DNA of 64,000 nt from Candidatus Tisiphia endosymbiont of Melanophora roralis (lineage in GTDB: Bacteria > Pseudomonadota > Alphaproteobacteria > Rickettsiales > Rickettsiaceae), in NCBI RefSeq assembly GCF_964026575.1, contig NZ_OZ032161.1, positions 62,001 through 126,000 of the forward strand, read 5' to 3'. A program made the position numbers and the translations under genes. Under the pieces are notes generated by a model, which saw only the letters and a list, made by a program, of their open reading frames with translations, did not search any database and was not told the origin of the DNA. Numbering within the stretch: position 1 is the stretch's first letter; every line of letters begins with the position of its first letter. Of the stretch, positions 48,791 to 57,019 are shown in pieces.

Positions 48791-49681
48791 ATGGGAAAAA
48801 TACGAAAAATTGTTGTCGAATTTAACAGATCACAAGATATCGATAATCTTAGAACAATCATGAAAAATGTTCATGCAAGTAATAGTGATCATTTACCGGA
48901 TATCGCTAAATTTCACTTAGGCGATAAGATTTTTATACCAAATCAAGTAGAAAAAGCAGAGCTGCACATAGTAACTGCGAGCGGCACTGAGATTAGAACA
49001 TTTCCTAAAGCATCACTAAGCTTTTATTTGGGTACTGGGCATCCTTTCACTAAAATATCCATGAATTCTAAGGATGAAGGTAATTATATCGTCCTGCCTT
49101 GGAATTTAGGCAACCGAGTTGGTAGAGATAATCTGAAGAACCTAAATGAACGTCTTCGAGCCAGCAATATTAAAGGGCTAAAATATATCATCTGTGTTAA
49201 TAGTTCTGACAACCTAAATAGCCTTAGTCTTGAGAATAGTAAAGATTTAAGCCAAAGCCTAACCTCGCTAGCTAGTTTACACCTATCAGATATTGCAGCA
49301 GAAGATGAAACTGAAGGTTTGCTTAATAAAATAGGTGATTTAGAACAACAGCTAGTTGCACGAGATAACGTTGTTAATCAAAAACAAAATGAGAATACTA
49401 ATTTACTCAGACAAGTTGAGCAAAAACAAGTACAGATTAATAGTTTAACTACGCAAGTTAATAACTTCACTAATCAGATTTATTACAAACAACAAGAGAT
49501 TAATGGTTTAAATAATCAAATAACAAATTTAAATAACAAAATAACACAATTAAGTAAAAATGAGGTTTCTTGGGATAGTAGGGTTAAAAATCAGACTCTC
49601 TTTGAATTCGTAGGTTTTACCGGGCAGTTAAAAACTGTAATCGATCCCGTTAATGGAACTATGACCTTTAACGTAATTTAA
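48791..49681 (+). CDS. Coiled-coil protein of phage-like cassette, function unknown
   Basis: A 296-residue protein I cannot name. Residues 1-135 are a globular alpha/beta region (IRKIVVEFNRSQDIDNLRTI, ELHIVTASGTEIRTFPKASL); an acidic linker follows; residues about 175-262 are a long coiled coil rich in Asn and Gln (INGLNNQITNLNNKITQL); the last 25 residues form a beta-rich tip (LFEFVGFTGQLKTVIDP). Gene order (this gene, then holin, then lysozyme) recalls a phage tail-fibre or tail-tip gene ahead of lysis genes. No signal peptide. Strong promoter and SD at its start. Confidence 0.55.
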   Translation: MGKIRKIVVEFNRSQDIDNLRTIMKNVHASNSDHLPDIAKFHLGDKIFIPNQVEKAELHIVTASGTEIRTFPKASLSFYLGTGHPFTKISMNSKDEGNYIVLPWNLGNRVGRDNLKNLNERLRASNIKGLKYIICVNSSDNLNSLSLENSKDLSQSLTSLASLHLSDIAAEDETEGLLNKIGDLEQQLVARDNVVNQKQNENTNLLRQVEQKQVQINSLTTQVNNFTNQIYYKQQEINGLNNQITNLNNKITQLSKNEVSWDSRVKNQTLFEFVGFTGQLKTVIDPVNGTMTFNVI

Positions 49682-49705
49682 CTGTAATAATTTAAGTATA
49701 TTAAT

Positions 49706-50221
49706 ATGTTAGCACTAATATCAGGCTTGTTAGGATTTTTCAGCAGTTTTATACCGGAAATTTTGCATTTTCTTAAGGATAAGAAAGACAAGGAACATGA
49801 GCTGAAATTAATCGGTCTGCAAATCAAAGCTTCAAATACTGTCCATAGTGCTAGACTTGAGGAAATCCAAATTCAGGCTGATAATGATGAGAGTAAATAT
49901 CTGTATCAATATGCCGGTATGCAAATAGCCAATAACAGCAATAATAATTGGGTAGATTTTTTATCTACCAGTGTTAGACCCATGATTACTTATATATTTT
50001 TTCTGCTCTATGTAGCATTAAAACTAGCGATCTTCATAAAATTTGGTGCATCAGACACTATATGGAGCAGTGAGGATCAAGGTATATTTTGTGCAGTTAT
50101 TGGTTTTTGGTTTGGTCATCGGGCTTTTGGCAGATCTAGAGTTAATGGTTATGGTAACAATAACGGTTACACCTATAGCAATGGCAGTGGTAATGGTAAA
50201 GTTAATGGATACAAATATTAA
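49706..50221 (+). CDS. Phage holin-like protein (3TM type)
   Basis: A 171-residue protein with a hydrophobic N-terminus (MLALISGLLGFFSSFIPEIL), a charged helix (KDKKDKEHELKLIGLQIKA), then two membrane helices around VRPMITYIFFLLYVALKLAIF and GIFCAVIGFWFGHRAFG. The RP-x-x-TY ... FWFG pattern matches 3TM phage holins. A Gly/Asn/Tyr-rich tail (VNGYGNNNGYTYSNGSGNG) is unusual. Holins form inner-membrane holes that release endolysin; the endolysin gene overlaps its 3' end. Confidence 0.72.
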   Translation: MLALISGLLGFFSSFIPEILHFLKDKKDKEHELKLIGLQIKASNTVHSARLEEIQIQADNDESKYLYQYAGMQIANNSNNNWVDFLSTSVRPMITYIFFLLYVALKLAIFIKFGASDTIWSSEDQGIFCAVIGFWFGHRAFGRSRVNGYGNNNGYTYSNGSGNGKVNGYKY

Positions 50222-50690
50222 ACTTGCTGCAAATGATAGCAATAGTAAAGCAGAATATATCATTAAAATCTTTGAAGGCTTGAAGCTACAACCATATTAC
50301 TGCCCAGCTGGTTTAAAAACTATTGGCTGGGGGCATGTGATCAAAGAGTACGAACAACAACAAATGTCTGATGGTATATCGCGAGAACACGCTGATTACT
50401 TGCTAGAGCAGGATATAGAACAAGCCAAATATGCCATTTATCGACATTGCCGTGTACCATTAAACTGCTCACAAGAAGGGGCTTTGATATCATTTATCTT
50501 TAACTGCGGAGCTGGTGCATTTCAAGCTTCCAGTTTACGACAGAAGCTGCTACGAGGTGAATATTTATCAGCCGCTGATGAATTTCCTAAATGGGTTTAT
50601 GCTAGAGGTATCAAGCTTAAAGGTTTAGTTAGAAGACGATTATTAGAGAGAGAAATATTTTTACAAACAGTATCATATCAACAAGGATAA
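50205..50690 (+). CDS. Phage-type GH24 lysozyme (endolysin)
   Basis: About 161 residues from ATG 50,205 (MDTNIKLAANDSNSKAEYI). The frame is open further upstream, but that part lies in the holin gene. FEGLKLQPYYCPAGLKTIGWGHVIKEY carries the catalytic Glu and the TIGWGH motif of T4/R-type lysozymes, and CSQEGALISFIFNCGAGAF is the family signature. No signal anchor is seen, so export would need the holin. Overlaps the holin stop by 17 bases. Confidence 0.88.
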   Translation: MDTNIKLAANDSNSKAEYIIKIFEGLKLQPYYCPAGLKTIGWGHVIKEYEQQQMSDGISREHADYLLEQDIEQAKYAIYRHCRVPLNCSQEGALISFIFNCGAGAFQASSLRQKLLRGEYLSAADEFPKWVYARGIKLKGLVRRRLLEREIFLQTVSYQQG

Positions 50691-50694
50691 AAAA

Positions 50695-51204
50695 ATGAAA
50701 GCCGCAAGGATCAAAATAGAAAGAAATCAAGATCAGTATCAAAACATTGTTAGTTTAAGCAAAAAGAAAAATAAACCTCAGGAAATTGTTTTAAACGATA
50801 CTGTAAAACAGACTTCCACTACCCCTGAGGTAATACCGCAAACTGTGTCCCAAACTATGCCCCAAACTGCCCAGCAGGCAAGAAAACACTATGCTATTTC
50901 TAGCAATAATGTTGATAGCCAAAATATTATTGAAGCAAATGACGCAATAGCTGAAAAAGTAAAAGAGCTGAATCAGTTGGAAGAGATACATCAACAGCTA
51001 CTCTGCAAGGAAGATAGCTTAAAGTTAGAAGTGATGAATTATATGCAATTCCATATTTACCTAAAAAAAGGTGATAATATTCTTGTATCGTGGAAGCAAG
51101 CTACCCGCAAAACCTTTGACCTACCAAAGTTCAAAGGTGATTATCCTGAAATGTATAGTGAATATGTCAAAGAGGTATCTCCTAGACTATTTAGGCTTTA
51201 TTAA
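50695..51204 (+). CDS. Protein with YqaJ-recombinase-like tail
   Basis: A 169-residue protein starting five bases after the endolysin. Residues 1-75 are basic then Thr/Gln/Pro-rich and disordered (EVIPQTVSQTMPQTAQQ). From about 80 on a helical segment (EKVKELNQLEEIHQQL) leads to ILVSWKQATRKTFDLPKFKGDYPEMYSEY ending SPRLFRLY. That W-K ... F-D ... P-E-x-Y ... R-x-F-x-L order resembles the C-terminal part of YqaJ viral recombinase proteins; the nuclease part itself is missing. It could be a truncated phage gene or a repurposed DNA-binding tail. Confidence 0.5.
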   Translation: MKAARIKIERNQDQYQNIVSLSKKKNKPQEIVLNDTVKQTSTTPEVIPQTVSQTMPQTAQQARKHYAISSNNVDSQNIIEANDAIAEKVKELNQLEEIHQQLLCKEDSLKLEVMNYMQFHIYLKKGDNILVSWKQATRKTFDLPKFKGDYPEMYSEYVKEVSPRLFRLY

Positions 51205-51288
51205 ATATTCGGTGATATTGTCAACTAAAAATTATCATTTCACTTTTAATATTATTTTTTCTTGCTATCATTAATAACCAAGCTACCG

Positions 51289-52629
51289 ATGGTAAGGAAA
51301 ATGATAGGGTATCCTCAAGAACAAAGAAGTTTAAACAAAGAACAAAAAGAAGCTGTGGGGTTACTATCAATAGGCACTTTCCTTGAATATTTTGATTTGA
51401 TGATTTACGTTCATATGGCAGGGGTTCTTAATGAATTATTTTTTCCCAAAACTGATCCACACACTACTGCTTTGTATTCTGCAGGTGCTTTTTGTACAAC
51501 TTACCTACTTAGACCATTAGGGGCTTTAATATTTGGATGGATAGGTGATAATATAGGGCGTAAATCAACAGTTATCATCACAACTTTTATGATGGCATTT
51601 GCTTGCGTTGTTATGGCTAATCTGCCTACTTACGAACAAGTAGGAATCGTAACGGTTTGGATAGCGATTACCTGTCGGGCTGTTCAAGGTATGTCTTCTA
51701 TGGGCGAAATAGTAGGGGCAGAACTTTATTTAACTGAAATGCTTCACCCACCAATACAATATGCAAGTGTTGGATTTATAGGGGCTTGTGCTGTCCTAGG
51801 AACAGTAGGAGCTTTGGCAATTGCCTCACTTGTTGTTTGTTATGGTATTAATTGGCGTATGGCCTTTTGGATTGGTGCAATAATTGCATTTGTTGGTTCT
51901 GTTGCAAGAAAAAAACTTAGAGAAGCCCCAGAATTTGCTGATGCCAAACGTCGAATAAAAAGAGTTTTTAAAACAACTAATACAGATATAAATATTTTAA
52001 AAAACGATCCTATTTGGCAAGAAAAAGTTAATAAAAAAACTATAATAGCTTTCTTTTTACTACAATGTGCCTTACCGGTATGTGTTTATTCCATTTATAT
52101 ATATTGTGGTAATATTTTAAAAACTAGCTTTGGTTACACAGTACCCGAAATTATTAAGCATAATTTTATTGTTTGTATAATGGAGTTGTTAACCATATTA
52201 ATATTATGTTATTTAAGTTTAAAAGTATATCCATTATTAATCATGAAAATTGTACTGTTAATATTTTCTATTTTTATGATATTTTGTCCGTATTTATTGA
52301 ATAATCTTAATTCTCCTTATCAGTTATTTTTTATTCAATTTTTTATAGTCTTATGGAAACAATGCTTAAACCCCGCTACTCCTATTTGTTTAAAAAGCTT
52401 TCCTATATTTAAACGTTTTACTTGTGCCAGCATAACATTTGCTGTATCTCGTGCTTTAATGTATGTTATTAGTGCTTTTGGTTTTGTCTACCTTGTTGAG
52501 TGTTTTGGCAATTGGGGAATATGGTTTATTATGATTCCTATAATCATTGGTTTTACTTACGGATTATTGCATTTTGAAAACCTGACGAAAATAGCTAAAA
52601 TCATCCACTCAGAAAACTGTATAGTCTAG
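51289..52629 (+). CDS. MFS transporter, ProP-like
   Basis: A 446-residue 12-helix MFS carrier of the metabolite:H+ symporter (ProP) type. SIGTFLEYFDLMIYVHMAGVLNELFF, GALIFGWIGDNIGRKSTV and RAVQGMSSMGEIVGAELYLTEM are characteristic. ProP paralogues are numerous in rickettsiae and take up proline, betaine or other osmolytes; the substrate is unknown here. TTG 51,262 and ATG 51,301 are alternative starts. Its 3' end overlaps the convergent SpoT-hydrolase gene by 21 bases. Confidence 0.86.
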   Translation: MVRKMIGYPQEQRSLNKEQKEAVGLLSIGTFLEYFDLMIYVHMAGVLNELFFPKTDPHTTALYSAGAFCTTYLLRPLGALIFGWIGDNIGRKSTVIITTFMMAFACVVMANLPTYEQVGIVTVWIAITCRAVQGMSSMGEIVGAELYLTEMLHPPIQYASVGFIGACAVLGTVGALAIASLVVCYGINWRMAFWIGAIIAFVGSVARKKLREAPEFADAKRRIKRVFKTTNTDINILKNDPIWQEKVNKKTIIAFFLLQCALPVCVYSIYIYCGNILKTSFGYTVPEIIKHNFIVCIMELLTILILCYLSLKVYPLLIMKIVLLIFSIFMIFCPYLLNNLNSPYQLFFIQFFIVLWKQCLNPATPICLKSFPIFKRFTCASITFAVSRALMYVISAFGFVYLVECFGNWGIWFIMIPIIIGFTYGLLHFENLTKIAKIIHSENCIV

Positions 52630-53274
52630 AGCCGGTATGGAGTTAATAGGCAAATTTTTGTAACATAGATTTACTAATTGTTGCTCGGCTGTTGGTATTT
52701 CTAAGCGAATACAAAGAGTTATAAAATATCCTATAGTTTCCTTAACTATCTTCAGTGCCTTTTCAGGTGATTTAGCTCCTAGAGTTTGTAAGTTGTGAAT
52801 GCGATCAAAAATTTTAATCAATGCTACATCATATTTTTCTTGTTGAATTAATAACTCTAGAGTCTCTTTAGCACTAATCTTGCCGTAAGGCTTGATTCTT
52901 GTTAGAGCTTCCACTTGGCTAGCAATTAGACTCCCAAAAATTTGAGCAATCATCTCTTCGGTAAGTGTTGTATCTTCGATCGTGTCGTGTAGTAAACTGG
53001 TAACGATCATGTTAGTGTTAAACAATTGGTGAACTGCTTGAGTTGTATAGCTAGCAAACATATAAGCTACTTCAATCGGGTGTGAGTAATATGGTTCACC
53101 CGATTGCCGCATTTGACTACCATGATATTTCTTAGCATAATAGAGAGCTTTGATAATTTCTCTGATATCTACTGGGTGAGTTACTTTTTCATTTAGTAAA
53201 ATCAATTTACTAAGTAATTTAGCAGAATATTCGCAAGATTTAAACTTTATCTGCCAATTGTCAATATCTTCCAT
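52609..53274 (-). CDS. (p)ppGpp hydrolase domain protein (RelA/SpoT HD type)
   Basis: A 221-residue HD-domain protein corresponding to the hydrolase half of SpoT. KYHGSQMRQSGEPYYSHPIEVAYMFA and VTSLLHDTIEDTTLTEEMIAQIFGSL contain the metal-binding His and the HD pair plus the ED motif; VEALTRIKPYG is also typical. No synthetase domain is in the same ORF. It would degrade (p)ppGpp to GDP/GTP. The synthetase piece lies 71 bases upstream on the same strand, so the two probably act as a split SpoT. Confidence 0.9.
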   Translation of the reverse strand: MEDIDNWQIKFKSCEYSAKLLSKLILLNEKVTHPVDIREIIKALYYAKKYHGSQMRQSGEPYYSHPIEVAYMFASYTTQAVHQLFNTNMIVTSLLHDTIEDTTLTEEMIAQIFGSLIASQVEALTRIKPYGKISAKETLELLIQQEKYDVALIKIFDRIHNLQTLGAKSPEKALKIVKETIGYFITLCIRLEIPTAEQQLVNLCYKNLPINSIPALDYTVF

Positions 53275-53345
53275 AAAATGCCTCTTTCGTTATTTTAATT
53301 CTACATTAAATTACACTAATATTGCCAATGATTTTGTTATATTTC

Positions 53346-53945
53346 TTAAGAATTATTTTGGAATTTACGCCAAAGATTTTCAATCGCCTGCTCATAAGCA
53401 ATGAGTTCTGATATAGTCCAATTAAACTGGTTAAAAATATCATAGGCTTCATTTATTTCATCATTAATAGCAACTGTATTAAGTCTCTCCTCATAAAATA
53501 ACTTTCTTAATTTTTCTTCCTGCGTTTTTTTATATTCTTCATGGTTGGCAATGCCAAATTCGGCTATATTATGCATCCTTCTAGTCCGTATTTGTATTTC
53601 TATGTTACGGTCATAGATATCAGCTATAACTACGAGATGCAAAGAACGGTAACCATTATCCTTAGGATCAGCAATATAGTCTTTAGTCTTTCCCATATTA
53701 ACAGGATAGATATTGTAAAGAGTAACCAATACTTTGTAACAGTCATATTGTTTATTCACAATAATCCTAAAACCAATTAGGTCAGTTAATTTTTTCACCT
53801 CTATATTCTTCCTTAACATCTTTTGTAAAACAGAATAAGGGTCTTTTAATCTGTACTGTATTTCAGCTTCTACATCATTTTTTCTCAGATTAGTCCTAAT
53901 ATTAGCCATAATGTTACGTAAATCATTAGTAGTGCTACCTTGCAT
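53346..53945 (-). CDS. RelA/SpoT-type (p)ppGpp synthetase domain protein
   Basis: A 199-residue synthetase. Family blocks are in order: RLKDPYSVLQKM, LTDLIGFRIIVNKQYDCYKVL, KDYIADPKDNGYRSLHLVVI and IEIQIRTRRMHNIAEFGIANHEEYKK. The key Tyr, Asp and Glu positions of the G-loop region look retained. The first 35 residues (MQGSTTNDLRNIMANIRTN) are not a normal N-terminus, so the gene may start within a once longer RelA/SpoT. The C-terminal regulatory TGS/ACT parts are absent. Confidence 0.88.
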   Translation of the reverse strand: MQGSTTNDLRNIMANIRTNLRKNDVEAEIQYRLKDPYSVLQKMLRKNIEVKKLTDLIGFRIIVNKQYDCYKVLVTLYNIYPVNMGKTKDYIADPKDNGYRSLHLVVIADIYDRNIEIQIRTRRMHNIAEFGIANHEEYKKTQEEKLRKLFYEERLNTVAINDEINEAYDIFNQFNWTISELIAYEQAIENLWRKFQNNS

Positions 53946-54340
53946 AATTAATATTATACTCTATACTCAGAATCTTTAATGTTAACAATTAACAACTAGT
54001 CTGTCAATTATCAGCAATTAATTAGTTAATAAATTAATACATATTTGTCATAAAAGACTCATAAACTATCATTCTGCCATTCCATTAGATAATTTGGTGT
54101 ACAGGCATACTTTAAATATAAAGCCATATTACACTAATAATAGAAATGCTTCAATGCTTTTTTATATTATTTTTAAAAAATTAATTCCTATTTTTTGTGT
54201 TTCAGAAGACAGACACTGAGGTTAGATTAAAATCTTGCATTGGTTGTCCTAACCTCGGTGCTGAACACCACACCACGTGGCATCCTATCCCCAAATACTC
54301 TCATTAATCAGAACACTGTTATTTTTTCCCTAATATAGTG
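53946..54340. promoter_or_regulatory. Upstream region of the synthetase gene with leader copy A
   Basis: 395 bases, AT-rich, no gene. Bases 54,211-54,346 hold copy A of a hairpin-bearing leader (see the repeat entry); it reaches into the end of the LRR gene. 53,990-54,200 is low-GC with no recognisable unit. Confidence 0.5.
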
Positions 54341-54346
54341 TTAAAC
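54211..54346 (-). repeat. Hairpin leader repeat, copy A
   Basis: Plus-strand order: ACTGAGGTTAG (54,215-54,225), loop, CTAACCTCGGT (54,249-54,259), ACCACACCACG, AAATACTC, and TAGTGTTAAAC at the right end. Same order and orientation as copies at 56,515 and 61,630. On the minus strand it precedes the RelA/SpoT genes by about 265 bases and overlaps the last codons of the LRR gene. Confidence 0.7.
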
Positions 54347-55534
54347 CACCGACAAACTACCAGTCAGTTTTTTGTTGTGGATATCTATAGCCTTAATTAA
54401 CCACTCTATTGCTACATCAGCAACCATTACTCCTCCCAAATCTATTATTATCTTGCTGACAACTTTATTAGCATTTAGAATTCTTATTAGTTTTATTATC
54501 CCAGTAGTACTCATAGTGTCCTCATAGCCAAAATCTATCTCTTTGATGGCTCTATTAATTTCTAGAGCCTTAAAAAGTCTAACAATCCCAAAATCATAAA
54601 TCTTATTGCCCTCAAGTTCTATGTACTTTATAGTGCGATTTTTTGCTAGAAAGCGTGCTAGTATAGCTGCACCATAATGATCAATATTGTTGCATTTAAG
54701 CTTTATACAATCCAATGTGCTATTAGTCTTTAGTCCTTTGATAAGCAGACTTATTCCTTTACGACCAATATTGTTGCTGTTAAGATTTATTTCACTTAAA
54801 ACTTTATTATGTTGCAAAGCTTTGCTAAGCAGTCCCACCCCTTCTGCTCCAATTCCAGTATTTGCAATATCTAGAGAGGCTAGGGTTTCGTTATGTTCGA
54901 GAAGATTACTTAATGATCGTACTCCTTCTACACCAATATTGTTACACGCAATATCCAGCATCTCTATAGACTTATTATGTTTTAGAGTTTTAGCAAGCTC
55001 TCCTACTCCTTTTGCTCCTATGTTATTTTCAGCAAGAGATAGCCTATATATACTATTATTATCCTCTAAAAACATAGATAAGCCTTCTGCTCCACCATCT
55101 TCAATATTATTTCCATCAAGATTTAGTACAGTTATATTATGGTTTTTTAAAGCTTCTGCAAGTCGGCAAGCTCCTGTATCACCAATATTGTTATCACTAA
55201 TATCTATTTGGGTTATAGTGTTATTGCCTTTCATCGCTTCTGCAAGTTTACATATACCTCTATTGCCAATATTGTTCTCGCTAATATCTATTGTAGTTAC
55301 AGTGTTATTATTTTGCAAAAAATCCGCAATTAGCTCTATTCCATCATCGTCAATCGCATTGTTGCAAAGATATAGGCTCTTTACTGTGTTATTGTTCCTC
55401 AAAGCTCGGATAAGTTGCTTTACACCACTAGTACCAATATTATAGTTTTCAAGATTTATATCAGGCACATTTTCACCAGCTTGTAGTTTTTCAAGAAGTT
55501 CATAAAAGTTATTAATTTTAACAAGTTCAGTCAT
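54341..55534 (-). CDS. Leucine-rich repeat protein (RNase-inhibitor type)
   Basis: A 397-residue LRR protein with about 12 repeats of 28 residues, of the NLR/RanGAP-like form: L-x-x-N-x-T-V-x-x-L/I-D-I-S-x-N-N-I-G-x-x-G, for example NNTVTTIDISENNIGNRGIC and NNTITQIDISDNNIGDTGAC. No signal peptide or membrane helix. Such repeats are common in eukaryotes and in secreted effectors of intracellular bacteria, and bind proteins. It lies 63 bases downstream of the histidine kinase gene on the same strand, hence likely a cotranscribed pair. Confidence 0.88.
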   Translation of the reverse strand: MTELVKINNFYELLEKLQAGENVPDINLENYNIGTSGVKQLIRALRNNNTVKSLYLCNNAIDDDGIELIADFLQNNNTVTTIDISENNIGNRGICKLAEAMKGNNTITQIDISDNNIGDTGACRLAEALKNHNITVLNLDGNNIEDGGAEGLSMFLEDNNSIYRLSLAENNIGAKGVGELAKTLKHNKSIEMLDIACNNIGVEGVRSLSNLLEHNETLASLDIANTGIGAEGVGLLSKALQHNKVLSEINLNSNNIGRKGISLLIKGLKTNSTLDCIKLKCNNIDHYGAAILARFLAKNRTIKYIELEGNKIYDFGIVRLFKALEINRAIKEIDFGYEDTMSTTGIIKLIRILNANKVVSKIIIDLGGVMVADVAIEWLIKAIDIHNKKLTGSLSVV

Positions 55535-55597
55535 AATATTTATCCTCCAAATTTATTAGATATTTTTACATAGTTGTGTAAATAATTATTAATCTCA

Positions 55598-56482
55598 TCA
55601 TTGATGCAATCCTTTAGCTGATGTTGATGTTACAGGTATTTGCAAAGTAAAGGTTGTACTCTTACCCTGCCGGCTACTAACATCAATTTTACCATTTACT
55701 TCATAAATAAATTGTTTGACTAAACTTAGACCTAATCCTAAAGTTGATTCTGAGCTTGAATCCGTCGCCAATTCTTCACCATCGAGACCATTTAATTGCT
55801 TATAGATATATTGTCGCTGCTCTTCAGACATGCCAATACCTGTATCATGAACAATGAATTGTAAAATATCTTTGGCTTTCTGAGCTTCTGTGGTTTTTTT
55901 ACTATTGTAGTCTTTATCATTTTGTAATATTTTGATACCTTCAGGAAAAAAGTAAGTGGTTAAGGTAATACCGCCTTGTTCAGTATATTTAATGGCATTA
56001 GTAATTAACTGGGTTAATATTGCCTCAAGTCGGTAACCGTCACCAATGATAATGGTTGGAATGTCATCTCTGAAATTATTTGCAAACCTTATGCCCTTAT
56101 TTTTAGAGGATAACATTAGTTTATTAAGAACGTTATTTACTAACGTTTCAGGGTTGAATTTCCTAGAAGTTGTAGCGGCAGGTACTACGCTTGTGGCAGC
56201 AATTGAGATTGGGTAGCTAGTAAAATTTACTATATTTCTAGAGTAATACATTAAGTCCTTAGCATAAGTGACAAACACAGCTATAGTACTCTTTTTGTTG
56301 GGTTCATCCTCGTGTTCATATAGTACTGTAAAAAGAGCAAACATCTCACTACAAGGTTTGTTTATGCTAATGGATATAGTTCTTACAGAATCTTGGTGGA
56401 TAAAATTAGCTAGTTCTAGACTAATATTATTTTTTTCATGGGTAGATTTGTTTTCTTGTTGATTTTTTATATCGGTAGGCAT
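55598..56482 (-). CDS. Histidine-kinase-like protein with altered H-box
   Basis: A 294-residue soluble protein with a clear HATPase domain (about 140-285): LITNAIKYTEQGGI (N-box), HDTGIGMSEEQRQYIYKQL (G1), STLGLGLSLVKQFI (G2) and GKSTTFTLQIP. The dimerisation half is poor. Near the N-terminus IHQDSVRTISI around His29 may be a decayed H-box (normal form H-D/E-x-R-T-P), so phosphorylation is doubtful. RAGE elements of Rickettsiales often carry such kinases. It begins 36 bases downstream of the leader hairpin repeat and precedes the LRR gene. Confidence 0.8.
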   Translation of the reverse strand: MPTDIKNQQENKSTHEKNNISLELANFIHQDSVRTISISINKPCSEMFALFTVLYEHEDEPNKKSTIAVFVTYAKDLMYYSRNIVNFTSYPISIAATSVVPAATTSRKFNPETLVNNVLNKLMLSSKNKGIRFANNFRDDIPTIIIGDGYRLEAILTQLITNAIKYTEQGGITLTTYFFPEGIKILQNDKDYNSKKTTEAQKAKDILQFIVHDTGIGMSEEQRQYIYKQLNGLDGEELATDSSSESTLGLGLSLVKQFIYEVNGKIDVSSRQGKSTTFTLQIPVTSTSAKGLHQ

Positions 56483-57019
56483 AGAATTAACTCCTATTTT
56501 ACTCTAGGTGGAATAGACACTGAGGTTAGAGAAAAATTTTGCGATTGATATCTAACCTTAGTGCTTGACATTTACATTATTGTAACGTCGTCTTAACAAA
56601 TACTCTTATTTTTCCTCAGAGTACAGCGGTTTTTCACGATTAGTAATTTTTTTTATAAAGTTTTTTAGAATAGTGTTAAACTAGAGACAGTGAGTAAGAT
56701 TATTCTTATAGTCGCTGGCTAAACAGCTAAGAAACAAGCCGTAAATTAGTTGTTCAAACAAGCTACCTAACGCGGTTAATTGCATAAATATCTAATTATC
56801 TACTTACATTTTAAGGCAAATATCAGCCTAAAATTGTATCAGGTTTTTTTATACCCAATAAAGCTAATTGTTTAGCAGAAGAAAGGGTGTACTTCCATTG
56901 ACCATGACTTTTAAACCACCATTTTTACCAATATACCGATGATTCTTGTAGCATTTTTGTGATATTTATGATACAATAAGTGAGATATTTATATACTTGA
57001 ATAATGAACACTTACCATC
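56483..57019. promoter_or_regulatory. Divergent regulatory region with leader copy B
   Basis: 537 bases between the kinase (minus) and dam (plus). Bases 56,515-56,681 hold copy B of the hairpin leader; the remaining part up to 56,980 has resemblance, patchy, to 61,790-61,905 (GATTCTTGTAGCATTTTTGT versus GATGATTTTTGTGATATTTA). Extended -10 TGATACAAT (hexamer 56,972-56,977) probably serves dam at 57,020. Minus-strand SD TAGGAG lies before the kinase start. Confidence 0.6.
56515..56681 (-). repeat. Hairpin leader repeat, copy B
   Basis: ACTGAGGTTAG and CTAACCTTAGT form the stem; AAATACTC and TTAGAATAGTGTTAAAC follow, matching copies A and C. Directly upstream of the kinase-LRR unit on the minus strand. 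Confidence 0.72.

Noticed and set aside
54687-55445. 252-codon open frame antisense to the LRR gene
   Set aside because: It is a shadow of the 84-base LRR repeats, which keep the antisense frame open; composition (Ser, Leu, Pro runs) is not protein-like and there is no ribosome site.
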